Below are positions 25,511-33,713 of a stretch of 64,000 nucleotides of DNA, in pieces (position 1 is the first letter of the stretch; each line of letters starts with the position of its first letter). A program made the position numbers and the translations under genes. The stretch spans positions 101,703-165,702 of the forward strand of contig JADLHM010000025.1 of the NCBI GenBank assembly GCA_020848745.1. The letters are read 5' to 3'. The notes under the pieces were generated by a model, which worked only from the letters and a program-made list of their open reading frames with translations, was not told the DNA's origin and did no database searches. The DNA is from Deltaproteobacteria bacterium (GTDB lineage Bacteria; Desulfobacterota; Binatia; UTPRO1).

Positions 25511-26467
25511 TCAAGCCGGAGCATCGCCGCGGCGCCAGTGCCATCCTTCGAGCACGCCCCCCACGAGGCCCGGCGCGAGGATCGTCGTCGCGAAGACGAG
25601 GATCGAGAGCGCGAGCGCGTCGGCGGCCGGCACGCCGTACGCCGCCAGCGTCAAGACCAGCACGCCCTCGCGGACGCCGAGGCCGCCGATCGAGATCGGC
25701 AGCACCGTGAACAGGACGACGACGCTCCGCACCCATGCCATCGCCGCGAACGTGACGTCGATCCCGAGGCCGCGGCCGAGCGCGACGTACCCAAAGACGC
25801 CTGGAATCTGCGCGACGATCGCCAGCCCGAGGATGCGCGCGAGCGTTCCCGACGACAATCGGGCGACCGAGCCGAGCGAGCGGCGCAGGCGGGCGAGCGC
25901 CGCCGACCACCACGTCCCGCCGCCCCCGGCCTGCAGCTCGCGCAAGAACGCGCGCCACGCCGTCGGCACGGCGCGCGGCGCGGCCAGAACGCCGATCGCG
26001 CTCGTCCCGGCGAGCAACACGAGCAACCCGCCCGGCGGCTTCGGCTGCGGATCGGCGACCCACCCGGCGAGCCCGATGACCCCGAGGCCCGCGAGGGCGG
26101 CGAGACGGTCGCACACCATCGCGGTGAGCGCCGCGGTGAAGCCGCCGCGCGTGCGCGCCGAGAGGCGTTGCAGCCGGAGCGCGGCGACGCCGACGCCGCC
26201 GGCCGGCAGGAAGAGATTGTAGAAGAACGCCGCGAGGTTGATGGCGAGCATCTGCGATGCCCGCCCGGCCACCCCCTGTCCTCCGAGCAGCACCCGCAGG
26301 CGAAAGGCGACGACGACGTTACCGACGAACGACGCGACGGTCGCGAGGAGCACGGCCCTCCGCGACGTGGCGGCGAGCGCATGCCCGACCGTGGGGAGGT
26401 CGATGCTCGTCGCGAGCCAGACGAGGGCGAGCGCGGCGACGGCGAGGCGGGGGACGACGCGGATCAT
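25511..26467 (-). CDS. Lysylphosphatidylglycerol synthase/flippase-like membrane protein
   Basis: A 318-residue membrane protein of the LPG_synthase_TM (UPF0104) type with about seven to eight hydrophobic segments. It shows the family features near the N-terminus (SFVGNVVVAFRLRVLLGG), NLAAFFYNLFLPAGGVGVAALR in the first third, and a late IGGLGVREGVLVL motif. Members translocate or help synthesise polar lipids, and stand-alone forms lack the aminoacyl transferase domain, as here. It lies 33 bases upstream of the cytochrome gene on the same strand and 55 bases after the SDR stop. A lipid-flippase role is a family inference; the substrate is unknown. Confidence 0.82.
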   Translation of the reverse strand: MIRVVPRLAVAALALVWLATSIDLPTVGHALAATSRRAVLLATVASFVGNVVVAFRLRVLLGGQGVAGRASQMLAINLAAFFYNLFLPAGGVGVAALRLQRLSARTRGGFTAALTAMVCDRLAALAGLGVIGLAGWVADPQPKPPGGLLVLLAGTSAIGVLAAPRAVPTAWRAFLRELQAGGGGTWWSAALARLRRSLGSVARLSSGTLARILGLAIVAQIPGVFGYVALGRGLGIDVTFAAMAWVRSVVVLFTVLPISIGGLGVREGVLVLTLAAYGVPAADALALSILVFATTILAPGLVGGVLEGWHWRRGDAPA

Positions 26468-26522
26468 GGGAGCGGCGCGTCGCGCCGAACCCCGGAGCGG
26501 CGCCGAGGCGACATGCCGCTGG

Positions 26523-27299
26523 CTACCGGCGCGCGGCGGCGGCGCCCATCACCCGATCGCGCACGAGCCGCGGCAGTGCCGCGCCGAGCCGCGCCGCGGT
26601 CACGAGCTGCCAGGGGAAGTCGATCGCCGCGGGAAACGCCGGCAGCTCGTCGACGATGCGCTCGGCGGCCGCCGGCGGATCGACCACGAAGGGGAGCGAC
26701 GTGCTCTTGGCGGTCATGGCCGTGCGCACGAAGCCCGGGTGTACGGCGGTCGCGTGGACGCCGGTGCCGGCGAGCTCGAGCCGCAGACATTCGAGCAGCA
26801 TCGAGAGGCCGGCCTTCGGCGCGCAGTAGCCGCCGCGTCCGGGGATCGGCGCGAAGCTCGCGATCGAGCTGATGCCGACCACGTGGCCGCGGCCGCGCTC
26901 GACCATCTGCGGCAAGACCGCGGTGAGGGTCGCCGCCGCGCCGCAGAAGTTCACGTGGCACGCCTCCGCCATCGCCTCCCACGCGTAGCTCGGCAGGCCC
27001 TTGTGCTTCATGCCGACGCCGGCGTTCGCGATCACGAGGTCGAAGCCGCCGAGCTCCGCGTCGAGCGCCCGGATGCGCGCGACCGCGGCCGTGGTGTCGG
27101 TGACGTCCATCGGCTCGACGCGGGCCCGGCCGCCGGCGGCCTCGATGCCTTCGGCGACGGCGTGCAACCGCTCGGCGCGGCGGGCCGCGAGCACGACGAG
27201 GGCGCCGTCGGCGGCCAGACGCTCGGCGAGCGCCTGCCCGATGCCGCTCGACGCGCCCGTCACGAGCGCCGTCCGGTACGCGCCCTTGGCGGTGCTCAT
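26523..27299 (-). CDS. Short-chain dehydrogenase/reductase
   Basis: A 258-residue classical SDR. TGASSGIG is near residues 14-21, ANAGVG is the variant of NNAG, and Ser with YCAPK gives an intact Ser-Tyr-Lys set (SSIASFAPIPGRGGYCAPKAG). Two Arg after the second strand (AARRAERL) suggest NADP(H). The C-terminal third is hydrophobic (FPWQLVTAARLGAALPRLV), as in the SDR at 3.9 kb, so a membrane-near lipid substrate is plausible. ATG at 27299 is preferred over GTG at 27302. It starts 7 bases after the F420-type oxidoreductase stop, so the two are one transcription unit. Confidence 0.87.
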   Translation of the reverse strand: MSTAKGAYRTALVTGASSGIGQALAERLAADGALVVLAARRAERLHAVAEGIEAAGGRARVEPMDVTDTTAAVARIRALDAELGGFDLVIANAGVGMKHKGLPSYAWEAMAEACHVNFCGAAATLTAVLPQMVERGRGHVVGISSIASFAPIPGRGGYCAPKAGLSMLLECLRLELAGTGVHATAVHPGFVRTAMTAKSTSLPFVVDPPAAAERIVDELPAFPAAIDFPWQLVTAARLGAALPRLVRDRVMGAAAARR

Positions 27300-27306
27300 C
27301 ACGCCC

Positions 27307-28320
27307 TCAGGCGCGCGCCGGCGCCATCTGCCGGAGGAAGCCCTCGGTGAGCTCGGGCGGTACGTTGGTCGGCAGGTTGAGAAGCGCCGAGTCGACGCCG
27401 AAGCTCCGCCACTCGGCGAGCTTCTCGCGGCAGTGCTCGGCCGGTCCGCAGATGGCGATCGCGTCGATCAACGCGTCGCTCACCGCCGCCGACGCCTCCT
27501 TGCGCTGGCCGGCGTTGTAGAGCTCGCGCACGCGGTCGGCGTTCTCCTGAAAGCCGTAGCGGCAGAAGAGCGCGTGGTAATAGACGCCCATGCCGCCGAT
27601 GTAGAACGCGACGAGCGGCTTGATGAGGCTCCGCGCCATGTCGAGGTCGTCGAACGGGATGACCGCCATGAAGGGCGCGACGTTCACGCGCACGTCGCCG
27701 CGGCCCGCCGCGCGCGCGCCGTCTTCGAGCCAGGCAATGCCGTCCTCGAAGTGCTCGTAGGGCCAGAAGGTGGGGATCCAGCCGTCGGCGACCCGGCCGA
27801 CGTCCTTCACCGCCTTCTCCTGAAGCGACGCGATGTAGACCGGGATGTCCGGGCGGAACGGCGTCATCTCGAGCTTGAAGTGGCGGGCATCGAAGAGCGT
27901 GCTCAGGCTCGGATCGAGCCGCTCGCCGCGCCAGAGCGCGCGCAGGATGCCGACCGTCTCGCGCAGGCGCGTGAGCGGCTTCTCGTACTTCACGCCGTGG
28001 AAGTTCTCGACGACGACCTTGCCGCTCGTCCCGAGGCCGAGGATCACGCGGCCCTCGGAGATCTCGTCGAGCGTCGCCGCGCTCATCGCGAGCACGCCGG
28101 CCGAACGGCTGAAGACGTTGGCGATGCCGGTCGCAACCTTGATACGCTTGGTCTGGAGCGCGATCTCGGCGAGCAGCTGGAACTGCTCGTAGGCCCACGC
28201 CTCGGGCACCCAGATCGAGTCGTAGCCGAGGTCCTCGGCGAGCTTGGCGAAGCGGATGACCGTCTTGCGGTCGTAGTTCTTCCAGAATGGCACGATGCCG
28301 GTCTGCGGCGCGGGTCGCAT
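27307..28320 (-). CDS. LLM-class (luciferase-like) flavin/F420-dependent oxidoreductase
   Basis: A 337-residue TIM-barrel protein of the bacterial luciferase-like family. It shows AEDLGYDSIWVPEAW near 25-40, KVATGIANVFSRSAG, ILGLGTSG, and a late SFGVDSALLNLP segment near the C-terminus. Within this family the features resemble the F420-dependent branch (N5,N10-methylene-H4MPT reductase-like), but FMN use cannot be excluded. ATG at 28320 has a perfect GGAGG spaced 5 bases away. It is followed by an SDR gene 7 bases on, which may act on the same substrate. Upstream is a gene-poor stretch with a hairpin and relics. Confidence 0.85.
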   Translation of the reverse strand: MRPAPQTGIVPFWKNYDRKTVIRFAKLAEDLGYDSIWVPEAWAYEQFQLLAEIALQTKRIKVATGIANVFSRSAGVLAMSAATLDEISEGRVILGLGTSGKVVVENFHGVKYEKPLTRLRETVGILRALWRGERLDPSLSTLFDARHFKLEMTPFRPDIPVYIASLQEKAVKDVGRVADGWIPTFWPYEHFEDGIAWLEDGARAAGRGDVRVNVAPFMAVIPFDDLDMARSLIKPLVAFYIGGMGVYYHALFCRYGFQENADRVRELYNAGQRKEASAAVSDALIDAIAICGPAEHCREKLAEWRSFGVDSALLNLPTNVPPELTEGFLRQMAPARA

Positions 28321-28521
28321 GGAAACCTCCGTCGATGGTGAGCGGCGCACCATAGCAGCCGTGTCCCGTCAGGCGAACCGCCCGGTCTCATCCCGAGATC
28401 GAGTCCACCGCCGTAGCCGAGGCGCTCACCGCGTGACGCATGCCGTCAGGCTGGAGCCCCGCAGCCGGAGGGCCGTCGATCGCCCTTCGGGTCGCGGGCC
28501 GCACACCATACGGGGTACCTT

Positions 28522-28552
28522 GAAAATCAGAATCTCCCCCTCTGATTTTCAC
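28522..28552. repeat. AT-rich 11-bp inverted repeat
   Basis: TGAAAATCAGA (28522-28532) and TCTGATTTTCA (28542-28552) form a perfect hairpin with a 9-base loop. The stem is AT-rich, foreign to the local composition. There is no T-run, so a simple intrinsic terminator is unlikely; a protein-binding site or the end of a decayed element is possible. Confidence 0.55.
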
Positions 28553-28605
28553 GTCCATGGCACTGCATCGTCGCATCGCCGAACGGCGTCTGCGGCAGCT
28601 CGTGC

Positions 28606-28741
28606 GGACGTTTCCGGCGGCGGCGTCGCGGTCGATTGCCTCCTCCGGCTTCGCGGGCGGCTCGTCCCGATCGAGATCGAGCGCGGGATCGTGGCAACCG
28701 ATCTGCGCGGCCTACTCGACACCTTGAAGCTCGCGCCCTGA
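28606..28741 (+). pseudogene. Possible C-terminal relic of a DUF4143-type ATPase
   Basis: A frame ending at TGA 28741 reads GGGVAVDCLLRLRGRLVPIE followed by IERGIVATDLRGLLDTLKLAP. The pattern vDfll-r-g-lvpiE is like the nuclease-like C-terminal domain of DUF4143 ATPases, in which a Lys follows the Glu. Here it is degenerate and lacks a start and the whole ATPase. It is short and could be coincidence. Confidence 0.28.
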
Positions 28742-28788
28742 AGCCACGCGCGCCGCCGGCCGAAACGGAACCGGGCTCGCCCGCGCCT

Positions 28789-29796
28789 TCAATGCCCGCC
28801 GTCGCCCGGCGGATCGTAGATGTCGGGCCGGTTCGGCCCCGTCACCACCAGGTGCCCGACGCCGCCCTTGCCGGTGCGGTAGATCGCGTGGTCGACCAGC
28901 ACGTAGGTGCCCGGTACTTCGACGTCGAACTCGACCATCGCGGCGCCGCCGGCCGGCACCAGCGTGGTCTGGATGCTGCGGCCGGGGCGGCTCAGCAGGT
29001 CGCCCTCGCGATAGACCTTGTCGAAGACCTCCCCGATCACGTGGAACGACGAGATCAGGTTCGGCCCGGCGTTCCCGAAATAGATCCGCACGCGCTCGCC
29101 GGTGGCGGCCGTGAGCGCGCCGGCCCCGGTGAGCGACCCGACCGCACCGTTGAAGACGACGTAGCGCGGATGCTCGGCGGCGCCGTCCGTCGGCGAGTAC
29201 ACGGCCACGCCGCCGGAGGGCGGGTCGGTGTAGAACTCGCTCTGCATCACGTAGAACTCGCGGTCCACCCGCCGCAGCCCGCCCCTCGGCTCGACCAGGA
29301 TGAGGCCGTACATGCCGTTGGCGATGTGGGTGGGCACCGGCGGCGTCGCGCAGTGGTAGACGAAGAGTCCCGCGTGCATCAGCCGGAAGGTCGCGACCTT
29401 CTCCTCGCCCTGCATCGCCAACGTCACCGCCGCGCCGCCACCCGGCCCCGTGACCGCGTGCAGGTCGATGTTGTGCATCATGCCGGACGCGTCGTTGTTG
29501 GTGAGGTGCATCTCCAGCGTGTCGCCGACGCGCGCGCGAATGAACGGGCCCGGCACGCCGTCGCCGAAGGTCCACGCCTCGTAACTGACGCCGGGCGCGA
29601 GCGTGATCGTGGTCATCTTCGTCTCGATGTTGACCACCAAGGTCTGCGGAGCGCCGCCCTTGAGCGGCGGCGGGACGTTCGGCGCGTAGGCGACGGGTGC
29701 CGGCACCCCGGCGGCCTCGGCATGGAAGGCCGCCGTCGCGGCGAAGAATACGAGCTGAGCGAGCAGCGCAGGAAGGGTGGAGCGGTTCGGGATCAT
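28789..29796 (-). CDS. nirK: Copper nitrite reductase (NirK, AniA class)
   Basis: A 335-residue exported two-cupredoxin enzyme reducing nitrite to nitric oxide. Type 1 copper ligands His108, Cys149, His157 and Met162 and type 2 ligands His113, His148 and His303 are present. So are catalytic Asp111 (HNIDLHAVTG) and His252 (SSFHVIGEVFDKVY). The FHVIGEVFDKVY form is that of the AniA-like class. The N-terminus is a signal peptide (ALLAQLVFFAATAAFHAEA). ATG at 29796 has GGAGAA upstream. No nor, nos or nir accessory gene lies nearby, so the NO made must be handled elsewhere. A TATGAC-N4-GTCATA palindrome 128 bases upstream suggests control by a CRP/FNR-family regulator. Confidence 0.94.
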   Translation of the reverse strand: MIPNRSTLPALLAQLVFFAATAAFHAEAAGVPAPVAYAPNVPPPLKGGAPQTLVVNIETKMTTITLAPGVSYEAWTFGDGVPGPFIRARVGDTLEMHLTNNDASGMMHNIDLHAVTGPGGGAAVTLAMQGEEKVATFRLMHAGLFVYHCATPPVPTHIANGMYGLILVEPRGGLRRVDREFYVMQSEFYTDPPSGGVAVYSPTDGAAEHPRYVVFNGAVGSLTGAGALTAATGERVRIYFGNAGPNLISSFHVIGEVFDKVYREGDLLSRPGRSIQTTLVPAGGAAMVEFDVEVPGTYVLVDHAIYRTGKGGVGHLVVTGPNRPDIYDPPGDGGH

Positions 29797-29923
29797 CGAG
29801 GGATTCTCCGCAGGTGGTGTCGCCAGTCGGCAGGCAGGGCGCCCATGACTTCTGGCACGCTGCGCAAGCCCCCGCAAGGTGAAACCCGCGCGGTGCCGGC
29901 CCGGCGCGCCCGCCGGCGCGCTC

Positions 29924-29939
29924 TATGACCAAAGTCATA
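29924..29939. promoter_or_regulatory. FNR-spaced palindromic operator upstream of nirK
   Basis: TATGAC and GTCATA half-sites are separated by 4 bases, the spacing used by FNR/DNR/NnrR-type regulators (TTGAT-N4-ATCAA). The site sits in the 210-base gap upstream of nirK and is AT-rich against the background. No regulator gene is adjacent. Identity as a nitrogen-oxide-responsive site is an inference. Confidence 0.55.
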
Positions 29940-30006
29940 CAGCGCGTTCCCAGAAACCGCGCCCCGCCTCCACGCCTGCGCGGCCGTCGTGCGACGCGAA
30001 CGAAGA

Positions 30007-30504
30007 TCAGCTCGCTACGAGCACCTGCAGGACGAGCCCGCGCTTGCGTGGCCCGTCGAGCTCGGCCATCAGCACGCGCTGCCACTGCCCCATCGTCAGC
30101 GCCCCCTCGGCCACCTGCAGCGTCACGCTGCTGCCGAGCATGATCGCGCGGAGATGCGCGTCGGCGTTCTGGCGATCGCAGTCCGAGTAGCGCGGGTCGT
30201 TGTGCTTCCACTCCTCGGCGCGCGGCACGAGGCGTTCGAGCATGTGCTGGATGTCGTCCAGCAACGCGGTCTGCGGCTCGTTCACGAAGACGGCCGTCGT
30301 CGTGTGCATCGTGCTCACCGTCACGAGCCCGGCGGTGATGCCGGTCGCGCGCACCATCTCCCGGACGGTCTCGGTGAGGTCGTGGATCTCCATGCGCTTG
30401 CTGGTTTGGACCTCGAGCCGGCGCACGTGCACGCCCCCGAGACCCGCGGAGTCGCTGCCTTTGTCTTCCCACCGCACTGCGGATTGTCCTGCCGGTGTCG
30501 TCAT
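30007..30504 (-). CDS. yjbQ: YjbQ/UPF0047 family protein (thiamin-phosphate synthase-like)
   Basis: A 165-residue protein of the UPF0047 family. Conserved parts are all present: GLVTVSTMHTTTAVFVNE, the central HNDP with RQNADAHLRAIMLG, and the C-terminal MGQWQRVLMAELDGP. YjbQ-type proteins have weak thiamin-phosphate synthase activity; the physiological role is not settled. ATG at 30504 has a strong AAGGGGGGAAGGA site upstream. It lies 39 bases downstream of the hpnE start region's end on the same strand order (hpnE follows it), so it could be the leading or trailing part of a shared message. No thiamine genes are nearby. Confidence 0.9.
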   Translation of the reverse strand: MTTPAGQSAVRWEDKGSDSAGLGGVHVRRLEVQTSKRMEIHDLTETVREMVRATGITAGLVTVSTMHTTTAVFVNEPQTALLDDIQHMLERLVPRAEEWKHNDPRYSDCDRQNADAHLRAIMLGSSVTLQVAEGALTMGQWQRVLMAELDGPRKRGLVLQVLVAS

Positions 30505-30543
30505 TCGTCCTTCCCCCCTTGTCGATGCCACTGAAACCCCGAC

Positions 30544-31932
30544 TCAGCTGGCCGCGCGCGCTTCCCTCCCCGGGGTCCCGAGCGCGGTGAGGCGCGCGGT
30601 CACGACGTCGGCGGCGCGATGGCCGCTCATGACCGCGCTTTCGATCGTCGCCGGGAGACCGGTGTCGGTCCAGTCCCCGGCGAGCACGAAGTTGTCGAAT
30701 GGCGTGACGGCCGCGGGCCGCATGCGCGCCGACGCGACCGTGGGCGACATCGTCGCGAACTTCTCCTTCACGACCTGCGTATGACGCACGGTCGCGGCCG
30801 CGGCCGCGGGAACGAGCCGGCGCAGATCCGCCAGCGTGCGCGCGACGATGGCGTCGTTGTCGTCGTCGACGATGGCGCGCGCGCCCGAGATCACGAAGCT
30901 CAGATACCCGCCGGCGCGATCACGCCGGCCGGCGATGACGTCGCGATTGAACGCCCAGTGCGTGCCCGTGCCGACGAAGCCGACGAACGGCCGCTCCGCG
31001 AGGATCGGCCGGTCGAACCAGACGTGCACCGACACGATCGGCGAGCTCGTGAGGCCCTCGATGCCGCCGAGCCCCGGCACGGCGCGCCGGACCGCGATCG
31101 GCAGGAGCGGGAAGAGTCCCTGCGGCGGCACCGCGCTCACGTAGGCCGACGCGGTCAGGCGGCGGCCGTCGCGCAGCTCGAAGTGGCTCACCTCGCCGCC
31201 CCGGAGGCCGACGCCGACCACGTGGGCCCTGGTCTCGATGCGGCCGCCACGCGCCTCGATGAAACGTCGCGCGTCGTGCGTGTAGAGATCCGAGAGCCCG
31301 ACCTTGGAGAGCACGAAGCGCGCCGCGTTCTTCCCGGCGAAGAACGCCCGCACCATGACCTCGGCGAGGAGATCGGCGGAGGCGATCGCCGGATCGTCGT
31401 TCAGCGTCGCGATCGCGACGGGATGCCAGAACGCGCGGCGCGCGGCCGCGCTCTGTCCGAGGAGGTCGAGCACGCCGTCGACGGTGAGCTCCGCGAGGCG
31501 CTGGTCGCCGAAGCGCTTCATCATCAGCAGACGGAGGCCGCCCGCGAGCACGCGCGCGCGATCGACGACCGAGAGCAGGCGGTATCCGAGCACGCCGGCC
31601 CCCATGTGGAGCGGATTCGGCAGCGGCGGGCAGCTGATGACGCCCGCCCCGCGCTCGGGATCGAGCATGTCGACCCGCAGCCCCGGCTGGATCGCGAGCT
31701 TGTCGGCCGCCCCGATGCGCTCGAGGAACCGGAACATCTCGCCGTAGCACCCCATCATGGCGTGCTGGCCGTTGTCGATGACGTCGCCGGTGGTCTGGTC
31801 GGTGTACGAATAGGCGCGGCCGCCGAGCACGGGGCGCTTCTCGAGCAGCGTCACACGCCGGCCGGCGGCGGCGAGCTGGGTCGCGGCGGCGAGGCCGGCG
31901 AACCCCCCGCCCATGATGAGGACGTCGTTCAC
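30544..31932 (-). CDS. hpnE: Hydroxysqualene dehydroxylase HpnE
   Basis: A 462-residue FAD-dependent amine-oxidase-fold enzyme that reduces hydroxysqualene to squalene in the HpnCDE route to hopanoids. The Rossmann motif IMGGGFAGLAAATQLA is at the N-terminus, followed by LLEKRPVLGGRAYSY and later DNGQHAMMGCY. The C-terminal FAD motif is NFVLAGDWTDTGLPATIESA. The start is GTG at 31932 with AGGAGA upstream; it overlaps the hpnD stop (GTGA). Its gene order after hpnC and hpnD is the classical hopanoid arrangement, which separates it from other phytoene-desaturase-like proteins. Confidence 0.93.
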   Translation of the reverse strand: MNDVLIMGGGFAGLAAATQLAAAGRRVTLLEKRPVLGGRAYSYTDQTTGDVIDNGQHAMMGCYGEMFRFLERIGAADKLAIQPGLRVDMLDPERGAGVISCPPLPNPLHMGAGVLGYRLLSVVDRARVLAGGLRLLMMKRFGDQRLAELTVDGVLDLLGQSAAARRAFWHPVAIATLNDDPAIASADLLAEVMVRAFFAGKNAARFVLSKVGLSDLYTHDARRFIEARGGRIETRAHVVGVGLRGGEVSHFELRDGRRLTASAYVSAVPPQGLFPLLPIAVRRAVPGLGGIEGLTSSPIVSVHVWFDRPILAERPFVGFVGTGTHWAFNRDVIAGRRDRAGGYLSFVISGARAIVDDDNDAIVARTLADLRRLVPAAAAATVRHTQVVKEKFATMSPTVASARMRPAAVTPFDNFVLAGDWTDTGLPATIESAVMSGHRAADVVTARLTALGTPGREARAAS

Positions 31933-32822
31933 GCTGGGCTCTCCTGATGGGCCGCGCGCAGGGACGCGCCGCGCGGCAAGCGCGTTCGGAGCCACGCGAA
32001 CCCGGCGAGCGCGACCTTCTGCCAGCGCGGCAGCCGCACCTGGGGGCCGAAGACGATCTCGGGGTGCGCGGCGATCCTGGCGAGCACGCGGCGATAGACG
32101 AGCCGCATGCCCTCCGCAGGGGCGAGCGCCCGCTGGTCGACGGCGGTGAGCGCGCGCCGCGCCGCGGCGTAGAACTCGCCGGCGCGCGCGCACTCGAACG
32201 CGACGAGCCCGTGAAACGCGTCGTTCCGGACGTGGGTCGCGAGGTCGCGCGCCGTGTACCCGAAACGCGCGAGGTCCTCGTGCGGCAGGTAGACGCGGCC
32301 GCGCTCGACGTCCTCGGCGAGGTCGCGCAGGATGTTGGTCAACTGGAGCGCGACCCCGAGCGACTCGGCGTAGTCGCGGCTTCGCGGATCGCGACAGCCG
32401 AAGATCGGGATCGTGGCGAGGCCGACAGCGGCCGCGACGAGGTAGCAGTAGCGCCGCAGATCCGCGAACGTCGCGAACCGCTGCGGCGCGAGGTCCATCG
32501 CCACACCGTCGAGGATCTCGACGAGGTGCTGCGCCGGAATCGCGAACCGCGCCATCGAGTCGGTGAGCGCGACGCCGACCGGATGCGTCGGCGTTCCCGC
32601 GAGGACACGCGCGAGCTCCTCGCGCCAGAACGCCACCGCCGCGCGGGCGTCGCCGCCGTCGTCGGCGGCGTCGTCGACCACCCGGCAATACGCGTAGAGC
32701 GCCTCGAGGCTGCGGCGGCGCGCGCGCGGCAGCAGGCGGAAGGCCTGATGGAAGCTCGAGCCCGAGGCTCGCACGATGCGCGCGCACTCGGCGTAGGCGG
32801 TATCCAGGGTCGGGGTGGTCAC
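31929..32822 (-). CDS. hpnD: Presqualene diphosphate synthase HpnD
   Basis: A 297-residue all-helical prenyl synthase condensing two farnesyl diphosphates to presqualene diphosphate. The first Asp-rich motif is YCRVVDDAADD and the second is LRDLAEDVERGRVYLP. The start is GTG at 32822, overlapping the hpnC stop as GTGA, and the stop overlaps the hpnE start. Squalene/phytoene synthases share this fold; the operon position next to hpnC and hpnE and the shc gene upstream make HpnD the right call. Confidence 0.93.
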   Translation of the reverse strand: MTTPTLDTAYAECARIVRASGSSFHQAFRLLPRARRRSLEALYAYCRVVDDAADDGGDARAAVAFWREELARVLAGTPTHPVGVALTDSMARFAIPAQHLVEILDGVAMDLAPQRFATFADLRRYCYLVAAAVGLATIPIFGCRDPRSRDYAESLGVALQLTNILRDLAEDVERGRVYLPHEDLARFGYTARDLATHVRNDAFHGLVAFECARAGEFYAAARRALTAVDQRALAPAEGMRLVYRRVLARIAAHPEIVFGPQVRLPRWQKVALAGFAWLRTRLPRGASLRAAHQESPA

Positions 32823-33703
32823 ACGCCGCCTCCGACGAGCGCCCGCGCGACGAGCCCCATCTTCGCCCAGCCCGAGAGCGTCGGCCGCGCGTTGAACGCG
32901 TCGTAGCCGACCGCCTCGAGGCGATCGAGGATCGCGAGCCCCCCGCCCGCGAAGAGCCGGATCTCGCGGCCGCCGCCCCGATCGAGCATGGGCACGAGCG
33001 CGAGACCGCGGTCGAAGAGCGCGCGCGTCCGGGCGCACTGGAAGGTCATGAGCTCGCGGAACGCGGGCGTCACCGCGTGACGGGCGAGATCGTCGGACCC
33101 GTAGCCGAAGCGCGCCATGTCCTCGCGCGGCAGGTAGACGCGGCCCTTGCGCAGATCGACCGCCAGGTCCTGCCAGAAGTTCGTGAGCTGGAGCGCCGTG
33201 CAGATGTCGTCGGAGCGCGCCTGCCGCTCGGCGTCGCCGTGGCCGAACAGGTACAGGACGAGGTGGCCGACCGGATTCGCCGAATGGGCGCAGTAGTGCA
33301 GGAGGTCGTCGAAGGTGTCGAAGCCCGCGAAACGCGCGTCCATGCGAAAGGCGGCGAGCAGGCGGCGGAACGGCTCGATCGGGACCGCGAACGCGCGCAC
33401 CGTGTCGGCGAGCGCGACGAAGATCGGGTGACAGGGCGCGCCGGCGTAGCAGGCTTCCAGCTCCCGCTCCCAGGCGTCGAGCCCGGTGAGCGCGCGCTCC
33501 GGATTCGATTCTTCGTCGGCGAGATCGTCGGCCGTCCGCGCGAAGGCGTAGATCGCCGCGATGTGGCGTCGCAGGTGACGCGGCAGGAAGCGCGAGCCGA
33601 GCGTGAAGTTCTCGTAGTGCGCGCGCGCGATGCGCTCGCACTCGGCGAACGCGGCCGCGGTCGCCGCCGGATCCGCCGCCGGCATGGGAGCAGGAGCCGT
33701 CAT
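32819..33703 (-). CDS. hpnC: Hydroxysqualene synthase HpnC
   Basis: A 294-residue squalene/phytoene-synthase-fold protein that converts presqualene diphosphate to hydroxysqualene. Asp-rich motifs are FARTADDLADEE and FWQDLAVDLRKGRVYLP. The N-terminal segment ENFTLGSRFLPRHLRRHIAAIYAF is typical of HpnC. ATG at 33703 is 10 bases after the dxr stop. It was separated from HpnD by gene order and by the NFWQDL variant in the second motif. Confidence 0.92.
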   Translation of the reverse strand: MTAPAPMPAADPAATAAAFAECERIARAHYENFTLGSRFLPRHLRRHIAAIYAFARTADDLADEESNPERALTGLDAWERELEACYAGAPCHPIFVALADTVRAFAVPIEPFRRLLAAFRMDARFAGFDTFDDLLHYCAHSANPVGHLVLYLFGHGDAERQARSDDICTALQLTNFWQDLAVDLRKGRVYLPREDMARFGYGSDDLARHAVTPAFRELMTFQCARTRALFDRGLALVPMLDRGGGREIRLFAGGGLAILDRLEAVGYDAFNARPTLSGWAKMGLVARALVGGGV

Positions 33704-33713
33704 CGACGTGCGA

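Larger units (their letters stand above)
28321..28788. other. Gene-poor stretch with hairpin and possible gene relic
   Basis: About 470 bases separate nirK from the F420-type oxidoreductase gene. Apart from the hairpin and relic listed separately, no credible gene is present. The promoter of the minus-strand oxidoreductase gene must lie near 28330-28420, but no clear -35/-10 pair stands out. Confidence 0.5.

Noticed and set aside
31929..33703. hpnC/hpnD as carotenoid phytoene synthases
   Set aside because: Two tandem copies next to hpnE and shc is the hopanoid arrangement, and no carotenoid desaturase other than HpnE is present.
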